Assembly (NCBI GenBank): GCA_021299735.1
Contig: JAJTEM010000006.1
Span: 1 to 64,000, forward strand
Source: Burkholderiales bacterium
GTDB lineage: Bacteria; Pseudomonadota; Gammaproteobacteria; Burkholderiales; Burkholderiaceae_B
Direction: 5' to 3'
DNA length: 64,000 bases
The notes beneath the pieces were generated by a model. It made no database searches and was not told the DNA's origin. It saw only the letters and a list, made by a program, of their open reading frames with translations. This document shows positions 18,293-26,922 of this stretch, piece after piece (position 1 is the stretch's first letter; each line of letters starts with the position of its first letter). A program made the translations under genes and the position numbers.

Positions 18293-19048
18293 TCACATCC
18301 GGAAGTGTTCGCCGAGGTACACGCGGCGGACATCGTCGTTTTTCACAATCTGGTCGGGACTGCCCGATGCCAGCACTCGGCCCGCGCTGATAATGTATGC
18401 GCGGTCGCAAATAGCCAGAGTCTCACGTACGTTGTGGTCGGTGATCAGCACGCCGATGCCTTTGGATTTCAAAAAGGCAACAATGCGTTGAATTTCGAGC
18501 ACTGCTATTGGGTCGACACCCGCGAAAGGTTCATCCAGCAAAACAAAGCGCGGCTGGCTGCCAAGTGCGCGTGCAATTTCAAGCCGGCGACGTTCCCCGC
18601 CCGAAAGGGAGGCTGCAAGTGAGGTGCGAATGTGTGCGATTTGCAGGTCGTTGAGCAAATCCTCGACGGCCTGGTCCACAGGTTTGTCGCGGGGTGGATT
18701 AATTTCAAGCACGGCGCGAATGTTTTCTTCCACTGTCAGCTTGCGAAAAACCGAAGCCTCTTGGGGCAAATAGGAAAGGCCGGCCCGAGCCCGCTCGTGA
18801 ATGGGTTGTAGCGTAATGTCCCTGCCTTCCAGGCAAATATTGCCTTCGTCGGCGCTGACCAAGCCCACAATCATGTAAAAACAGGTGGTTTTGCCAGCGC
18901 CGTTGGGGCCTAGCAGGCCTACAACCTCGCCCGTGTCAACATGCAGTGAAACATCTTCAATCACGCGCTTGCTTCGGTAGGCCTTGCGCAGGCTGAGCGC
19001 TTGGAGACGGCCTTGGCCTGTCAAAGTGTGTGCGGGGTTGTTGCTCAC
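18293..19048 (-). CDS. lptB: LPS export ABC transporter ATP-binding protein
   Basis: Cytoplasmic ATPase of the LptB2FGC complex that extracts LPS from the inner membrane. The 251 residues contain Walker A GPNGAGKT, the Q-loop PQEASVF, signature [15 protein letters not shown], Walker [13 protein letters not shown] and the switch His in DHNVRET. Overlaps lptA as ATGA. LptF and LptG are encoded elsewhere, as is usual. Confidence 0.97.
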   Translation of the reverse strand: MSNNPAHTLTGQGRLQALSLRKAYRSKRVIEDVSLHVDTGEVVGLLGPNGAGKTTCFYMIVGLVSADEGNICLEGRDITLQPIHERARAGLSYLPQEASVFRKLTVEENIRAVLEINPPRDKPVDQAVEDLLNDLQIAHIRTSLAASLSGGERRRLEIARALGSQPRFVLLDEPFAGVDPIAVLEIQRIVAFLKSKGIGVLITDHNVRETLAICDRAYIISAGRVLASGSPDQIVKNDDVRRVYLGEHFRM

Positions 19049-19629
19049 TTGCTGCCCCCCTTGGTTGCAGGCAGGGGCGTGGCGGGCTCTGTTGCTTGTG
19101 TTTTCGGTTTGATTACAGCCTGTACACGAGACGAGCCGCTGCTGTTGGGCGAGCCCACCACGTTCAAGAATTCTGTGTTTTGTTCGTAGGTGATTTTAGT
19201 GCCTGAAATGGATTCGGTCAGTTGGCCGTTGGTGCTTTTTTGAATGCTGGCCGCACCGGTGAGGGTGACAATCGATTTGTTTCCGTCGAATTCAATCGTG
19301 TTGCCTGTGCCGTTGATTAGCAACACCTCATCGGGCTTGGCCGAATCGCGTTGCTGTTTGAAGCGTGCGGGTTTTCCTTCCACTGTGGCAAACTGGGTGC
19401 CATCGCTGCGTTCTGTGAGCGTTAATTTATCGCCCCGAATAACCAGGCTGCCACGCGTCAACAACACGTTGCCCGTAAAAACATTCACATTCGACTTCTC
19501 GTTGTAAGTCATCTGGTTGGCGTCGATGGTGGTGGGTTGTTGTTTGTCCGCCTCCAGCGCATGTGCAAACATACCCAAGGCCATTGCAGGTGCAGCCAGT
19601 GCGAGGGAAATCCAGTGAGAGCGTTTCAT
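19045..19629 (-). CDS. lptA: LPS transport periplasmic protein
   Basis: Bridges LptC and LptD across the periplasm and carries LPS in its beta-jellyroll groove. The 194-residue protein has a signal peptide ([17 protein letters not shown]) and an OstA-type domain with [30 protein letters not shown]. Overlaps lptB downstream and lptC upstream by four bases each. The C-terminal 30 residues are Pro/Thr/Lys-rich and probably disordered. Confidence 0.94.
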   Translation of the reverse strand: MKRSHWISLALAAPAMALGMFAHALEADKQQPTTIDANQMTYNEKSNVNVFTGNVLLTRGSLVIRGDKLTLTERSDGTQFATVEGKPARFKQQRDSAKPDEVLLINGTGNTIEFDGNKSIVTLTGAASIQKSTNGQLTESISGTKITYEQNTEFLNVVGSPNSSGSSRVQAVIKPKTQATEPATPLPATKGGSK

Positions 19630-20225
19630 CGTTTGGCCTCTATGCGAAATTTGACAGCCCCTTGGGCTGTTAACTCGCCGGTGTCGTTGTTCAGTGTGGC
19701 ACCCTTTGCTTCGAACCGTTGGCCTGGCCTGATAACCAGCACATTTTTATCGGTTGAAATCTCGTTGGTAATATTGTCGATTCGTATTTCTTCAGATTTC
19801 ATGGTGGTTAGCACCCCTTCATTCTGATTGGTCACTACCACGTTGTTGCGCAAGAAAATTTCGTCGGTGTCCAGCAGGTATACACCCTTCTGGGCGTTGC
19901 CTTTTAACATGCCGCTGCCAGATTCAAATTGCTCAAGTTCTGGCGCGGTAATGTTCCATACATTGCCTTGTGGAATGTGTTCGGCTGATTTGCTGCGAAT
20001 GATCGAATATTTGTTCTCGGTCAGGTCGTGACTTTGCACCGAAAAATTACGCAGATAGTAATCGCTGCTGGTAGGGTCGCTTTTGCCACTTGCATTGAAC
20101 AGGCTGAGTTCAGACTGAATTGCAAACCAATAGGAAGCAGCAGCCAACACGAATGTAAGGAGCAGTGGAATAAACTGCGAGATCAGGTTGAAAAAAGCGC
20201 TCACCGGTTTCACGATGCTTCCCAT
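19626..20225 (-). CDS. lptC: LPS export protein LptC
   Basis: A bitopic inner-membrane protein that passes LPS from LptFG to LptA. The 199 residues have one N-terminal membrane helix (about residues 18-36, LLLTFVLAAASYWFAI) and a periplasmic jellyroll with the family pattern SGKSDPTSSDYYLRNFSVQ and LLDTDEIFLRNNVVVTNQNEG. The start overlaps the end of kdsC by 16 bases. Confidence 0.93.
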   Translation of the reverse strand: MGSIVKPVSAFFNLISQFIPLLLTFVLAAASYWFAIQSELSLFNASGKSDPTSSDYYLRNFSVQSHDLTENKYSIIRSKSAEHIPQGNVWNITAPELEQFESGSGMLKGNAQKGVYLLDTDEIFLRNNVVVTNQNEGVLTTMKSEEIRIDNITNEISTDKNVLVIRPGQRFEAKGATLNNDTGELTAQGAVKFRIEAKR

Positions 20226-20752
20226 GGATTTTTATAGCCGGCCTGGTGGCTTAGAATAAAGTCACACAATTCACGGGCTGCCCCATCGCCAGGTGGGCGA
20301 GTATTGATCCAGTTGGCGGTATTTTTCATGACGGCCGGGGAATGCTGTGTGGTAGCCGCCAAGGCCACCTGTTGTAGCACCGGATAATCAGGCCAGTCGT
20401 CGCCAAAAAAACCGCATTCGCTCCATTCAAGGCCTAACAGCTGCCGAATTTCATCATAGGCTTGCAGCTTGGTTTTGCAGCCTTGGACCAGTTGGTAAAT
20501 GCCCAAGTCTTTTGCGCGCTTTTCTACAATGGTGCTTGAGCGTGCGGTAATCCAGATCACTTTGATGCCGTGGTCCATCAACAGCCTAAGGCCTTGACCG
20601 TCGAATACGCTAAAGCGTTTCATGACCTCGCCTTCGTTGCCAAAGTACAGGCCGCCATCGGTCAGCGTACCATCTACATCAAAACCCATCAGTTTGATTT
20701 GAGCTGCTGCTTGTGCTGCAGTGGGTTGGCGGCGGTCGGCAAATTGGTCCAT
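20210..20752 (-). CDS. kdsC: 3-deoxy-D-manno-octulosonate 8-phosphate phosphatase
   Basis: HAD-superfamily phosphatase that releases Kdo from Kdo 8-phosphate for lipid A core synthesis. The 180-residue protein shows the HAD motif I DVDGTLTDG, motif II WITARSS, and motif III with GDDWPDYPVL, and lacks a cap domain as expected for tetrameric KdsC. Start and the kdsD stop overlap by one base (TAATG), so the two Kdo enzymes are coupled. Confidence 0.96.
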   Translation of the reverse strand: MDQFADRRQPTAAQAAAQIKLMGFDVDGTLTDGGLYFGNEGEVMKRFSVFDGQGLRLLMDHGIKVIWITARSSTIVEKRAKDLGIYQLVQGCKTKLQAYDEIRQLLGLEWSECGFFGDDWPDYPVLQQVALAATTQHSPAVMKNTANWINTRPPGDGAARELCDFILSHQAGYKNPWEAS

Positions 20753-21744
20753 TACACCACCTTCGCTTCAAACAGGTCATGGAAGTTCAATGCGCCCACA
20801 ATATGACCTTGCTCATCGGTTACGACCACTTGGCTCACATGGTTTACTTCCATCATGCGAACTGCTTCAACAGCTAGCTTATCTGGAGAAATGCACTTTG
20901 GTGTACTGTTCATGACTTCGCTAACCAGCAGGCCCCGCAAATCAAGGCCCTGTTCTATCAGGCGGCGCAAGTCACCGTCGGTGAAAATACCCAGCAGTTT
21001 GTTGTTGGCACCGACCACTGCAGTCATGCCCAAGCCCTTCTTGGTGATTTCAAGAATGGCGTTGGAAATGCTGGCCGACGGAGATACAGTGGGAATTCGG
21101 TCGCCCTTGCGCATGACATCGCTGACATGGGTCAGTAATTTGCGGCCCAGGCTGCCACCGGGGTGTGAGAGCGCGAAGTCCTCTTCGCTGAAGCCGCGCG
21201 CTTTCAATACGACCACAGCGAGAGCATCGCCCAAGGCCAAGGCTGCGGTGGTGCTGGCTGTTGGGGCCAAGTTCAGGGGGCAGGCTTCCTTTTCAACACC
21301 ACAGTCCAATACCAGGTCTGCCTGGCGGGCAAGGGCTGAATCGATTTTGCCGGTCATGGCAACAATTTTTGCGCCACGGCGCGCGATGGCTGGCAAGACG
21401 GATACAAGCTCTTCGGTATTGCCTGAATTGGAAAGTGCGATCACCACATCTTCTTGAGTAATCATCCCCAAATCCCCATGAGAGGCCTCGGTGGCGTGTA
21501 CGAAAAAGGAGGGGGTTCCGGTGCTGGCAAAAGTGGCTGCAATCTTCTTTGCGATCAGTCCCGACTTCCCAACGCCGATCAGAATAACGCGACCTTTGCA
21601 GTTCAGAATGGCGGTGGTGGCCTGGCTGAACTGATCATTTAGCCGTTCGGACAAGGCCAGAACTGCCCGGGCTTCAATGGCCAATGCTTCTCTGGCCATT
21701 GCCAGAAAATCGTGCTTGCCATTGTTTGGTGATGTTTGTGACAT
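20752..21744 (-). CDS. kdsD: D-arabinose 5-phosphate isomerase
   Basis: Converts ribulose 5-phosphate to arabinose 5-phosphate, the first step of Kdo synthesis. The 330 residues include a SIS sugar-isomerase domain (GVGKSGLIAKKIAATFASTGTP, EASHGDLGMI, SNSGNTEE) followed by two CBS domains (about residues 210-330). It heads the kdsD-kdsC-lptC-lptA-lptB-rpoN operon and is divergent from the kef-type gene. Confidence 0.96.
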   Translation of the reverse strand: MSQTSPNNGKHDFLAMAREALAIEARAVLALSERLNDQFSQATTAILNCKGRVILIGVGKSGLIAKKIAATFASTGTPSFFVHATEASHGDLGMITQEDVVIALSNSGNTEELVSVLPAIARRGAKIVAMTGKIDSALARQADLVLDCGVEKEACPLNLAPTASTTAALALGDALAVVVLKARGFSEEDFALSHPGGSLGRKLLTHVSDVMRKGDRIPTVSPSASISNAILEITKKGLGMTAVVGANNKLLGIFTDGDLRRLIEQGLDLRGLLVSEVMNSTPKCISPDKLAVEAVRMMEVNHVSQVVVTDEQGHIVGALNFHDLFEAKVV

Positions 21745-21850
21745 GGTAGACCCTGATAGACTTAAGCAACAAAGGTGCTTGAGGCAGTACTCATTTCAGG
21801 GCAGTATAGCAAAGCGCGTGCCTATTCTCTTCACTTCCTAAGCATTAAAC

Positions 21851-23851
21851 GTGCCAAACACTCTAGAGCTGTCTTTGATTCTTATGCTGGTCGCGGTTTT
21901 GGCGGTTTCGCTATTCCGTCACTGGAAGCTGCCTGCCATGCTGGGCTATCTGTTTGCGGGCACCTTGATCGGCCCCTATTCGTTTGGCATTGTGCCTGAC
22001 ACACCTGAAACCCGACATTTGGCCGAATTCGGCGTGGTTTTCCTGATGTTTTCAATTGGTCTGGAATTCAGTTTGCCCAAACTGCATGCCATGCGCCGCG
22101 TGGTTTTTGGTTTGGGTTTTGCCCAAGTGGGGCTGACCATGCTGGGTGTGGTTGGGCTTGGTTTGGTAGTTGGTTCCTTTTTTGACGTGCAATTAAGCAC
22201 TGCGTTTGTTCTGGCGGGCGCAGCAGCCATGTCTTCCACTGCAATTGTCAGCAAATTGTTGTCCGAACGGCTTGAGTTGGATTCCCCTCATGGGCGCCAA
22301 ATCATGGGTATTTTGCTGTTTCAGGATTTGGCGGTGGTTCCGCTGCTCATTATCATTCCTGCACTGGGGCAAGGTGCCGAGAACCTTACCTTAACCCTGA
22401 GCCTGGCCGTGGTCAAAGCTGCTTTGGTGTTGGGTCTGATGTTGGTGTTTGGTCAGCGCATGATGAACTGGTGGATGACCTTTGTTGCCCGCAGCAAGTC
22501 GCAGGAGTTGTTTGTACTGAATGTGTTGCTGATTACTCTGGGTTTGGCCTGGTTGACCGAGCTCGCGGAACTATCACTGGCGTTGGGAGCGTTTCTGGCG
22601 GGTATTTTGATTGCGGAGACCCAGTACAAGCACCAGGTGGAAGAGGATATCAAGCCTTTCCGCGATGTACTGTTGGGTTTGTTCTTCGTGACCACTGGCA
22701 TGTTGCTGAATCCCCAAGTAGTTATACAGAATTGGTATTGGGTAATTCTGCTGGCGATTTTTCCGGTGTTGGCCAAATTGGTGTTGATTGCCGCTCTGGC
22801 CCGAGTGTTCGGTGCCAACACGGGCACAGCGATGCGAACAGGTATTTACCTGGCGCAAGCCGGTGAATTTGGTTTTGTGTTGTTGGCAAACACGGGCTCT
22901 GCCGGTCTTGGTTTGGTGCCAGACCCTTGGCTGCAAACCATCACGGCAAGTATGGTTGTCTCCATGTTGGCTGCACCATTCATGATTCAGCATGCAGACC
23001 GTATTGTGTTGCGCTTCTCCAGCCAGGAATGGTTACAGAAATCTTTGGAGCTTCACCAGATTGCGCAGAAAAGTTTGGCCACAACAAAGCATGTGTTGAT
23101 TTGCGGTTTTGGGCGCAGTGGTCAGCACCTGGCCAGGTTATTGGACCGCGAGGACCTGGAGTATGTTGCCCTTGACTTGGACCCAGACCGTATTCGTGAA
23201 GCCACCGCGGCTGGCGATTCGGTGGTGTTTGGCGACGCAGCAAAGCGTGAAACGCTGGTTGCTGCCGGTTTGTTGCGAGCTTCCTGTGTGGTGGTTACCT
23301 TTGCAGAATTCAAATCTGCTGAAAAGGTGCTGACCGCGGTGCGTGCCTTGGCACCCAACGTGCCGGTTGTGGTGCGTACTTACGATGAAAGTGATCTTGA
23401 AAAATTGACCGCAGCCGGGGCCACTGAGGTTGTACCCGAAATTCTTGAAGGCAGTTTGATGTTGGGGTCACAGGCTCTGATGTTGTTGGGTGTGCCAGTG
23501 TCGCGGGTGGTCAAGCAGATTAGAGCGATACGTGAATCGCGTTATCAAATGTTTCGGGGTGTATTTCGCGGCGTGGACGATGAAGCAGATACTCCCGAAA
23601 ATCAATGGATCCGATTGCATTCGGTGTTTGTGGAGCCGGGAGCCAGTGGCGTGGGTAAAAGCCTTGCCGAGTTGGGTATTCTCGAACTTGATATTGAGGT
23701 TAGTGCCATTCGAAGACGTGGTATTCGCGGTGGGGACCCATCCCCCGACACGCAACTGGAGTCGGGGGATATTCTCGTGTTGAAAGGTCAACCCGATTCC
23801 CTAAGCCTGGCGGAGGCCATTATTCTTGGCCGTAAATCCGCTGGGCGCTGA
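21851..23851 (+). CDS. CPA2 monovalent cation:proton antiporter with TrkA domains (Kef/YbaL type)
   Basis: A 666-residue inner-membrane antiporter. An N-terminal Na+/H+ exchanger domain of about twelve membrane segments (residues 1-390) contains the acidic transport motif near FQDLAVVPLLI. It is followed by a RCK/TrkA-N nucleotide-binding domain (HVLICGFGRSGQHLARLL near residue 415) and a TrkA-C ligand domain. It probably exchanges K+ for H+, as KefB/KefC and YbaL do. The start is GTG at 21851. Its location divergent from kdsD is conserved in Betaproteobacteria. No KefF/KefG ancillary gene is adjacent. Confidence 0.92.
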   Translation: MPNTLELSLILMLVAVLAVSLFRHWKLPAMLGYLFAGTLIGPYSFGIVPDTPETRHLAEFGVVFLMFSIGLEFSLPKLHAMRRVVFGLGFAQVGLTMLGVVGLGLVVGSFFDVQLSTAFVLAGAAAMSSTAIVSKLLSERLELDSPHGRQIMGILLFQDLAVVPLLIIIPALGQGAENLTLTLSLAVVKAALVLGLMLVFGQRMMNWWMTFVARSKSQELFVLNVLLITLGLAWLTELAELSLALGAFLAGILIAETQYKHQVEEDIKPFRDVLLGLFFVTTGMLLNPQVVIQNWYWVILLAIFPVLAKLVLIAALARVFGANTGTAMRTGIYLAQAGEFGFVLLANTGSAGLGLVPDPWLQTITASMVVSMLAAPFMIQHADRIVLRFSSQEWLQKSLELHQIAQKSLATTKHVLICGFGRSGQHLARLLDREDLEYVALDLDPDRIREATAAGDSVVFGDAAKRETLVAAGLLRASCVVVTFAEFKSAEKVLTAVRALAPNVPVVVRTYDESDLEKLTAAGATEVVPEILEGSLMLGSQALMLLGVPVSRVVKQIRAIRESRYQMFRGVFRGVDDEADTPENQWIRLHSVFVEPGASGVGKSLAELGILELDIEVSAIRRRGIRGGDPSPDTQLESGDILVLKGQPDSLSLAEAIILGRKSAGR

Positions 23852-23869
23852 TTAAGTACAGTGAGGTGT

Positions 23870-24514
23870 TTAACGGACAATGTAAAGCGCCGCGCAGTTC
23901 GCACCTTGTGCTTCATCCCATTCACCATTGGTAGTCACACACGATTCATCTTCGCCGCTGAGCAATTGCACTGCGCCACGCAAGGGGTTGCCATCGTCCA
24001 GTTTGCGATCAATTTCAGCAAGCTGGGCCACGGGTACTGCATCTCCAATCAACAGGGCCATTGCATTTTCTCTGGAGTTGGCGCCTTGCATGGTGTTGTT
24101 GAGCAAGTACTGACCACTGAATTGGTTGCTCATGGTACTGGCTGCGGTGCAGTTGCCCGACTCGTCGCTGCCACCGGTAAAGTCGCCTTGAATAAAACCA
24201 GACAATTGAAGGTGTACGAATACATTGCAGGCTTCATCTCCTTCAATTAGTCCATTGCCGTCACCACCCGTGTCGGAAAGCCCTGCCGCGTTGGCTGCGA
24301 TGAAGTCGCCAGGCAAGGCTGAATAACGTGCCTGGAAAGCGGATATCGCGGTCTCAAGGTTGGCAATGTCAGTGAGGGTGGCTTGCACACGAGCACTATT
24401 CAGAAGCTCGCGTCCCTTTAAAACTCCACCTGCAAGAATCGCCAGTACGGCCAGCGCTATGGCCAGTTCCAACAGGGAAAATCCGCGCTGAGTGTGTTGT
24501 CGTATTTGTTTCAT
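23870..24514 (-). CDS. Type IV prepilin-like protein, candidate major pilin
   Basis: A 214-residue class III signal protein. The leader MKQIRQHTQRG is followed by FSLLELAIALAVLAILAGGV, so cleavage by prepilin peptidase after Gly11 would leave N-methyl-Phe with Glu at position 5. The helix continues through KGRELLNSARVQATLTDIANLETAISAFQARYSALPGD, a pattern shared by many type IVb-like and MSHA-like pilins. The globular domain has two C-terminal cysteines that could form the D-region disulfide. It is the last gene of the compact pilus operon and follows a second prepilin by one base. Its canonical sequence and position make it the best candidate for the main subunit; this is inference. Confidence 0.82.
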   Translation of the reverse strand: MKQIRQHTQRGFSLLELAIALAVLAILAGGVLKGRELLNSARVQATLTDIANLETAISAFQARYSALPGDFIAANAAGLSDTGGDGNGLIEGDEACNVFVHLQLSGFIQGDFTGGSDESGNCTAASTMSNQFSGQYLLNNTMQGANSRENAMALLIGDAVPVAQLAEIDRKLDDGNPLRGAVQLLSGEDESCVTTNGEWDEAQGANCAALYIVR

Positions 24515-24515
24515 T

Positions 24516-25265
24516 TTAATTCTCCTGAATGTGTTGTGTGTCGAGTGCGCCGCGTTTCATCCAAAGCCAGTTCAAGCGTTCAAAGGAAAGCCACACCGGG
24601 TTTGCGGCAGGTTGATCGGGGTTGATGAAAAACTGTTGATATCTGTTGTTGTTGGCGGGGTCTTGGGCCGGGTATGCGAGCCATACTGTTGTGGCGTTCA
24701 GCAAGGTGTGGCCACCGCAACCGGCCTGAAGGTTGGTTGGCATGGGGTGACCCTGCACGACCTGGCACAAATGGATGGCAGGTAAAGGCCCTGTGCCCAC
24801 TGCATAGCTGGCGGTGTAAGGGGCCATAACAATTTCGGTTAGCTGTTGCGGGCTGAGTTGCGCAAATGGTTGCGTCGAAACAAGGGCATTCTGGGCAGGT
24901 TCGCCAGCGTGTTCCAGTGTGGCTACAGCCATTTTCCATTGACCACTGATGCCCCAACTGGCCAGTGTTGCAGTGGGAAGCCAGCCTTCTTTGAAGGTGC
25001 ATGCGTCACCGCTGCGCGATTCGGTTCCATGGGTATGTGCCGCTGGGCAGGGTAGCCTGCCAGTGGCCAAAATAAAGCCCTCGACTGATTCGAGAATTCG
25101 TTGTCGTGATTCCAGATGAGCAAGTACCTTGTCTTTCTCACGCTGAGCGGCCAGAAGATGAAGCACAGGCCCAAGAATGATTCCCATCAGCACGACAACC
25201 AGTGCAACTTCAATCAGCGTGAAACCACGTGTATTGATTGCGGAGAATTGTTGGTGAGGTGTCAT
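24516..25265 (-). CDS. Type IV prepilin-like protein (minor pilin)
   Basis: A 249-residue pseudopilin. The prepilin site is TRG followed by FTLIEVALVVVLMGIILGPVLHLLAA, with Glu5 present. After the helix comes ILATGRLPCPA, a motif also present (HLPCPA) in the next pilin-like protein upstream, which suggests common ancestry or a shared assembly contact. Six or more cysteines lie in the globular part. The ATG at 25265 overlaps the preceding stop as ATGA; a longer open frame reaching 25394 lies inside the neighbour and is not used. Confidence 0.8.
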   Translation of the reverse strand: MTPHQQFSAINTRGFTLIEVALVVVLMGIILGPVLHLLAAQREKDKVLAHLESRQRILESVEGFILATGRLPCPAAHTHGTESRSGDACTFKEGWLPTATLASWGISGQWKMAVATLEHAGEPAQNALVSTQPFAQLSPQQLTEIVMAPYTASYAVGTGPLPAIHLCQVVQGHPMPTNLQAGCGGHTLLNATTVWLAYPAQDPANNNRYQQFFINPDQPAANPVWLSFERLNWLWMKRGALDTQHIQEN

Positions 25266-26380
25266 GGCTTGCCCTGCAGTTTGAAGCTGAATTGATCGAG
25301 ACTGGAAAGGGTGTTGTCGGGCCACGAAAAATGGCAGGTGCAAGCTGCGCTGTTTTGGCTCAGCGGGCACAGATTGCTTTGGGTTGGGCGGCAAGATTTA
25401 TTGCTTGCGGCAACAGGCTCGAAGTGGCTGACCGGCCACAAGTTTTTCAAGCTGGCTGGGCCTGCAAACACACAGGGTTCGCCTGGCTTACTGATGCAGA
25501 TTGTTTCAGTGTCACTGCTTGTGCAGTTGGGGTTGCCGTCAGTGCACAATGCTGTTGACACCCAACTGCCTGAATTATTGCAATGGCAGCTGCATCGCGT
25601 TTTGGTGCAGCGGCATTGGCAACCCGAATTCACTGGTTGGTAAACATTTGCAAGCTGGTTTTTGGGCACCATGTTCTCATGGCTGTTTATGCTGAAATTG
25701 AACTGTGGATTCAGTTTTTTCCAGGTGTTCAGTGTGCTTCCCAGTTGGAACGATTGAACCTGTTTCATGTGGGTTTGCAGTTCACTGAGGTGAACCAGTA
25801 GATAGGGTGATGAAATGTCGTACTGGTGCGCTGCGGTCGGCGTAATTGTTTTCGCCACCACTGCAACTATGCTTGTTTTGATCAAATTGTTTTCAGACGG
25901 AATTCGAACCTGGATAGAGGGTTTTGAATAGTCCACCCAGCGGCCCCAGCCCAGTGCGTTGGGCTGAACCAGCTGGCTTGAAACCGCGTATTGCCAGTGG
26001 ATGTCGCTTGATAATTCAAGCTCGTTGAAGCGCGCATCTATGCCCGCATTCAGGTAGTTAACTGCAATTTTGCTGTGAATGGGCAGGTAGCCCCATGGTT
26101 TGTTCAGGCAGCTGGTTTGTGCATGTTGGCCCGGCAGCATGGCTGGGCATGGCAGGTGGCCCAAGTGGCTTTGGCTGTGTAAGCCCTGGTTGGCTGCAAA
26201 GCCCAGCAGGCTTGACCGAATGAGTTCAAGCGTTTTCGTTTCACGCGCTTGTTGCTGAAGAGTCAGGCCATTCCGGAATGTTTCATTGTTACGAAATTCC
26301 AGCGCAGCAAAGCCCAGCATCATGACCAAAATCAAAAGTGCGAGCAAAGAATAACCTTGCTGTTTGAAAAACTTGCTCAT
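25262..26380 (-). CDS. Large pilin-like protein without Glu5, cysteine-rich (GspK/tip-like)
   Basis: A 372-residue protein starting MSKFFKQQG then YSLLALLILVMMLGFAALEF. The leader and hydrophobic helix are pilin-like but position 5 after the Gly is Ala, not Glu. Lack of Glu5 and large size are known of GspK and of tip-forming minor pilins, which start filament assembly. Residues 75-80 carry HLPCPA, shared with the next prepilin. Residues about 254-303 hold a dense cysteine cluster (CQCRCTKTRCSCHC and further Cys), which could bind metal or be extensively disulfide-bonded. Start and upstream stop overlap as ATGA. Function as tip or adhesin is inference. Confidence 0.7.
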   Translation of the reverse strand: MSKFFKQQGYSLLALLILVMMLGFAALEFRNNETFRNGLTLQQQARETKTLELIRSSLLGFAANQGLHSQSHLGHLPCPAMLPGQHAQTSCLNKPWGYLPIHSKIAVNYLNAGIDARFNELELSSDIHWQYAVSSQLVQPNALGWGRWVDYSKPSIQVRIPSENNLIKTSIVAVVAKTITPTAAHQYDISSPYLLVHLSELQTHMKQVQSFQLGSTLNTWKKLNPQFNFSINSHENMVPKNQLANVYQPVNSGCQCRCTKTRCSCHCNNSGSWVSTALCTDGNPNCTSSDTETICISKPGEPCVFAGPASLKNLWPVSHFEPVAASNKSCRPTQSNLCPLSQNSAACTCHFSWPDNTLSSLDQFSFKLQGKP

Positions 26381-26922
26381 GGCAGCCACTTCTTTTGAAT
26401 GGGATCAAAAGTTTTCTGACCCTGTTCCGTGTTTACCCACCCTTGCACCTTGTAAACAGGTGGCGAAATTTTCCCAGGTTGTTTTTCTTGCTTTACTGTG
26501 CGTTGTACCTTTGCTTGCACGAAAATGTTTTTATCAGCCAGGGCCTTGGGTATAGGGTCTGCCCGGCGCTTGCCGGTACCTTCTTTTCCAAAGCACAAAA
26601 AATAAAATGGTGATTCATTTTGGGTTGCTCTGGTTTCCAGAATGCACTGCCCCGAGCTTGGCTGATGGGTGTTTATCCATGTTCCCCAAGCCTGCCAAAG
26701 ATCGGCCTCCGAGTTCAATTTTTCTTCAGTGAACAACGCTTTCTGCACTGGCACTTGTTGCTGAATTCTCAGGTTTGGCTTGTGGTTCAGTTGATGTTCC
26801 ATTTCCATGTTGCGAAAGCCAATTAGCGCAACCAGGGCGATCACCAACATGGCAAAGTCCAGCAAAGGGCGAGCCATGCGAAAGTAAACAATTCGCTGTG
26901 TTGTCAAGTTTGGTTTGCTCAT
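26377..26922 (-). CDS. Single-pass membrane protein of the pilus operon (PilO/GspM position)
   Basis: A 181-residue protein with a basic N-terminus (MSKPNLTTQRIVYFRMARP), one membrane helix at about residues 20-37 (LLDFAMLVIALVALIGF) and a periplasmic remainder. No family is recognised. Topology, size and position after a PilN/GspL-like gene resemble PilO, GspM or MshF-type assembly proteins, so a role in the inner-membrane platform is likely by context. Two cysteines (CILE, CFGK) lie about 17 residues apart. ATGA overlaps join it to both neighbours. Confidence 0.6.
   Translation of the reverse strand: MSKPNLTTQRIVYFRMARPLLDFAMLVIALVALIGFRNMEMEHQLNHKPNLRIQQQVPVQKALFTEEKLNSEADLWQAWGTWINTHQPSSGQCILETRATQNESPFYFLCFGKEGTGKRRADPIPKALADKNIFVQAKVQRTVKQEKQPGKISPPVYKVQGWVNTEQGQKTFDPIQKKWLP

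Noticed and set aside
25265-25394. Longer N-terminus for the prepilin at 24516
   Set aside because: The extra 43 codons lie inside the upstream gene and would put a long leader before the prepilin cleavage site; the ATGA overlap start is more consistent with the operon.
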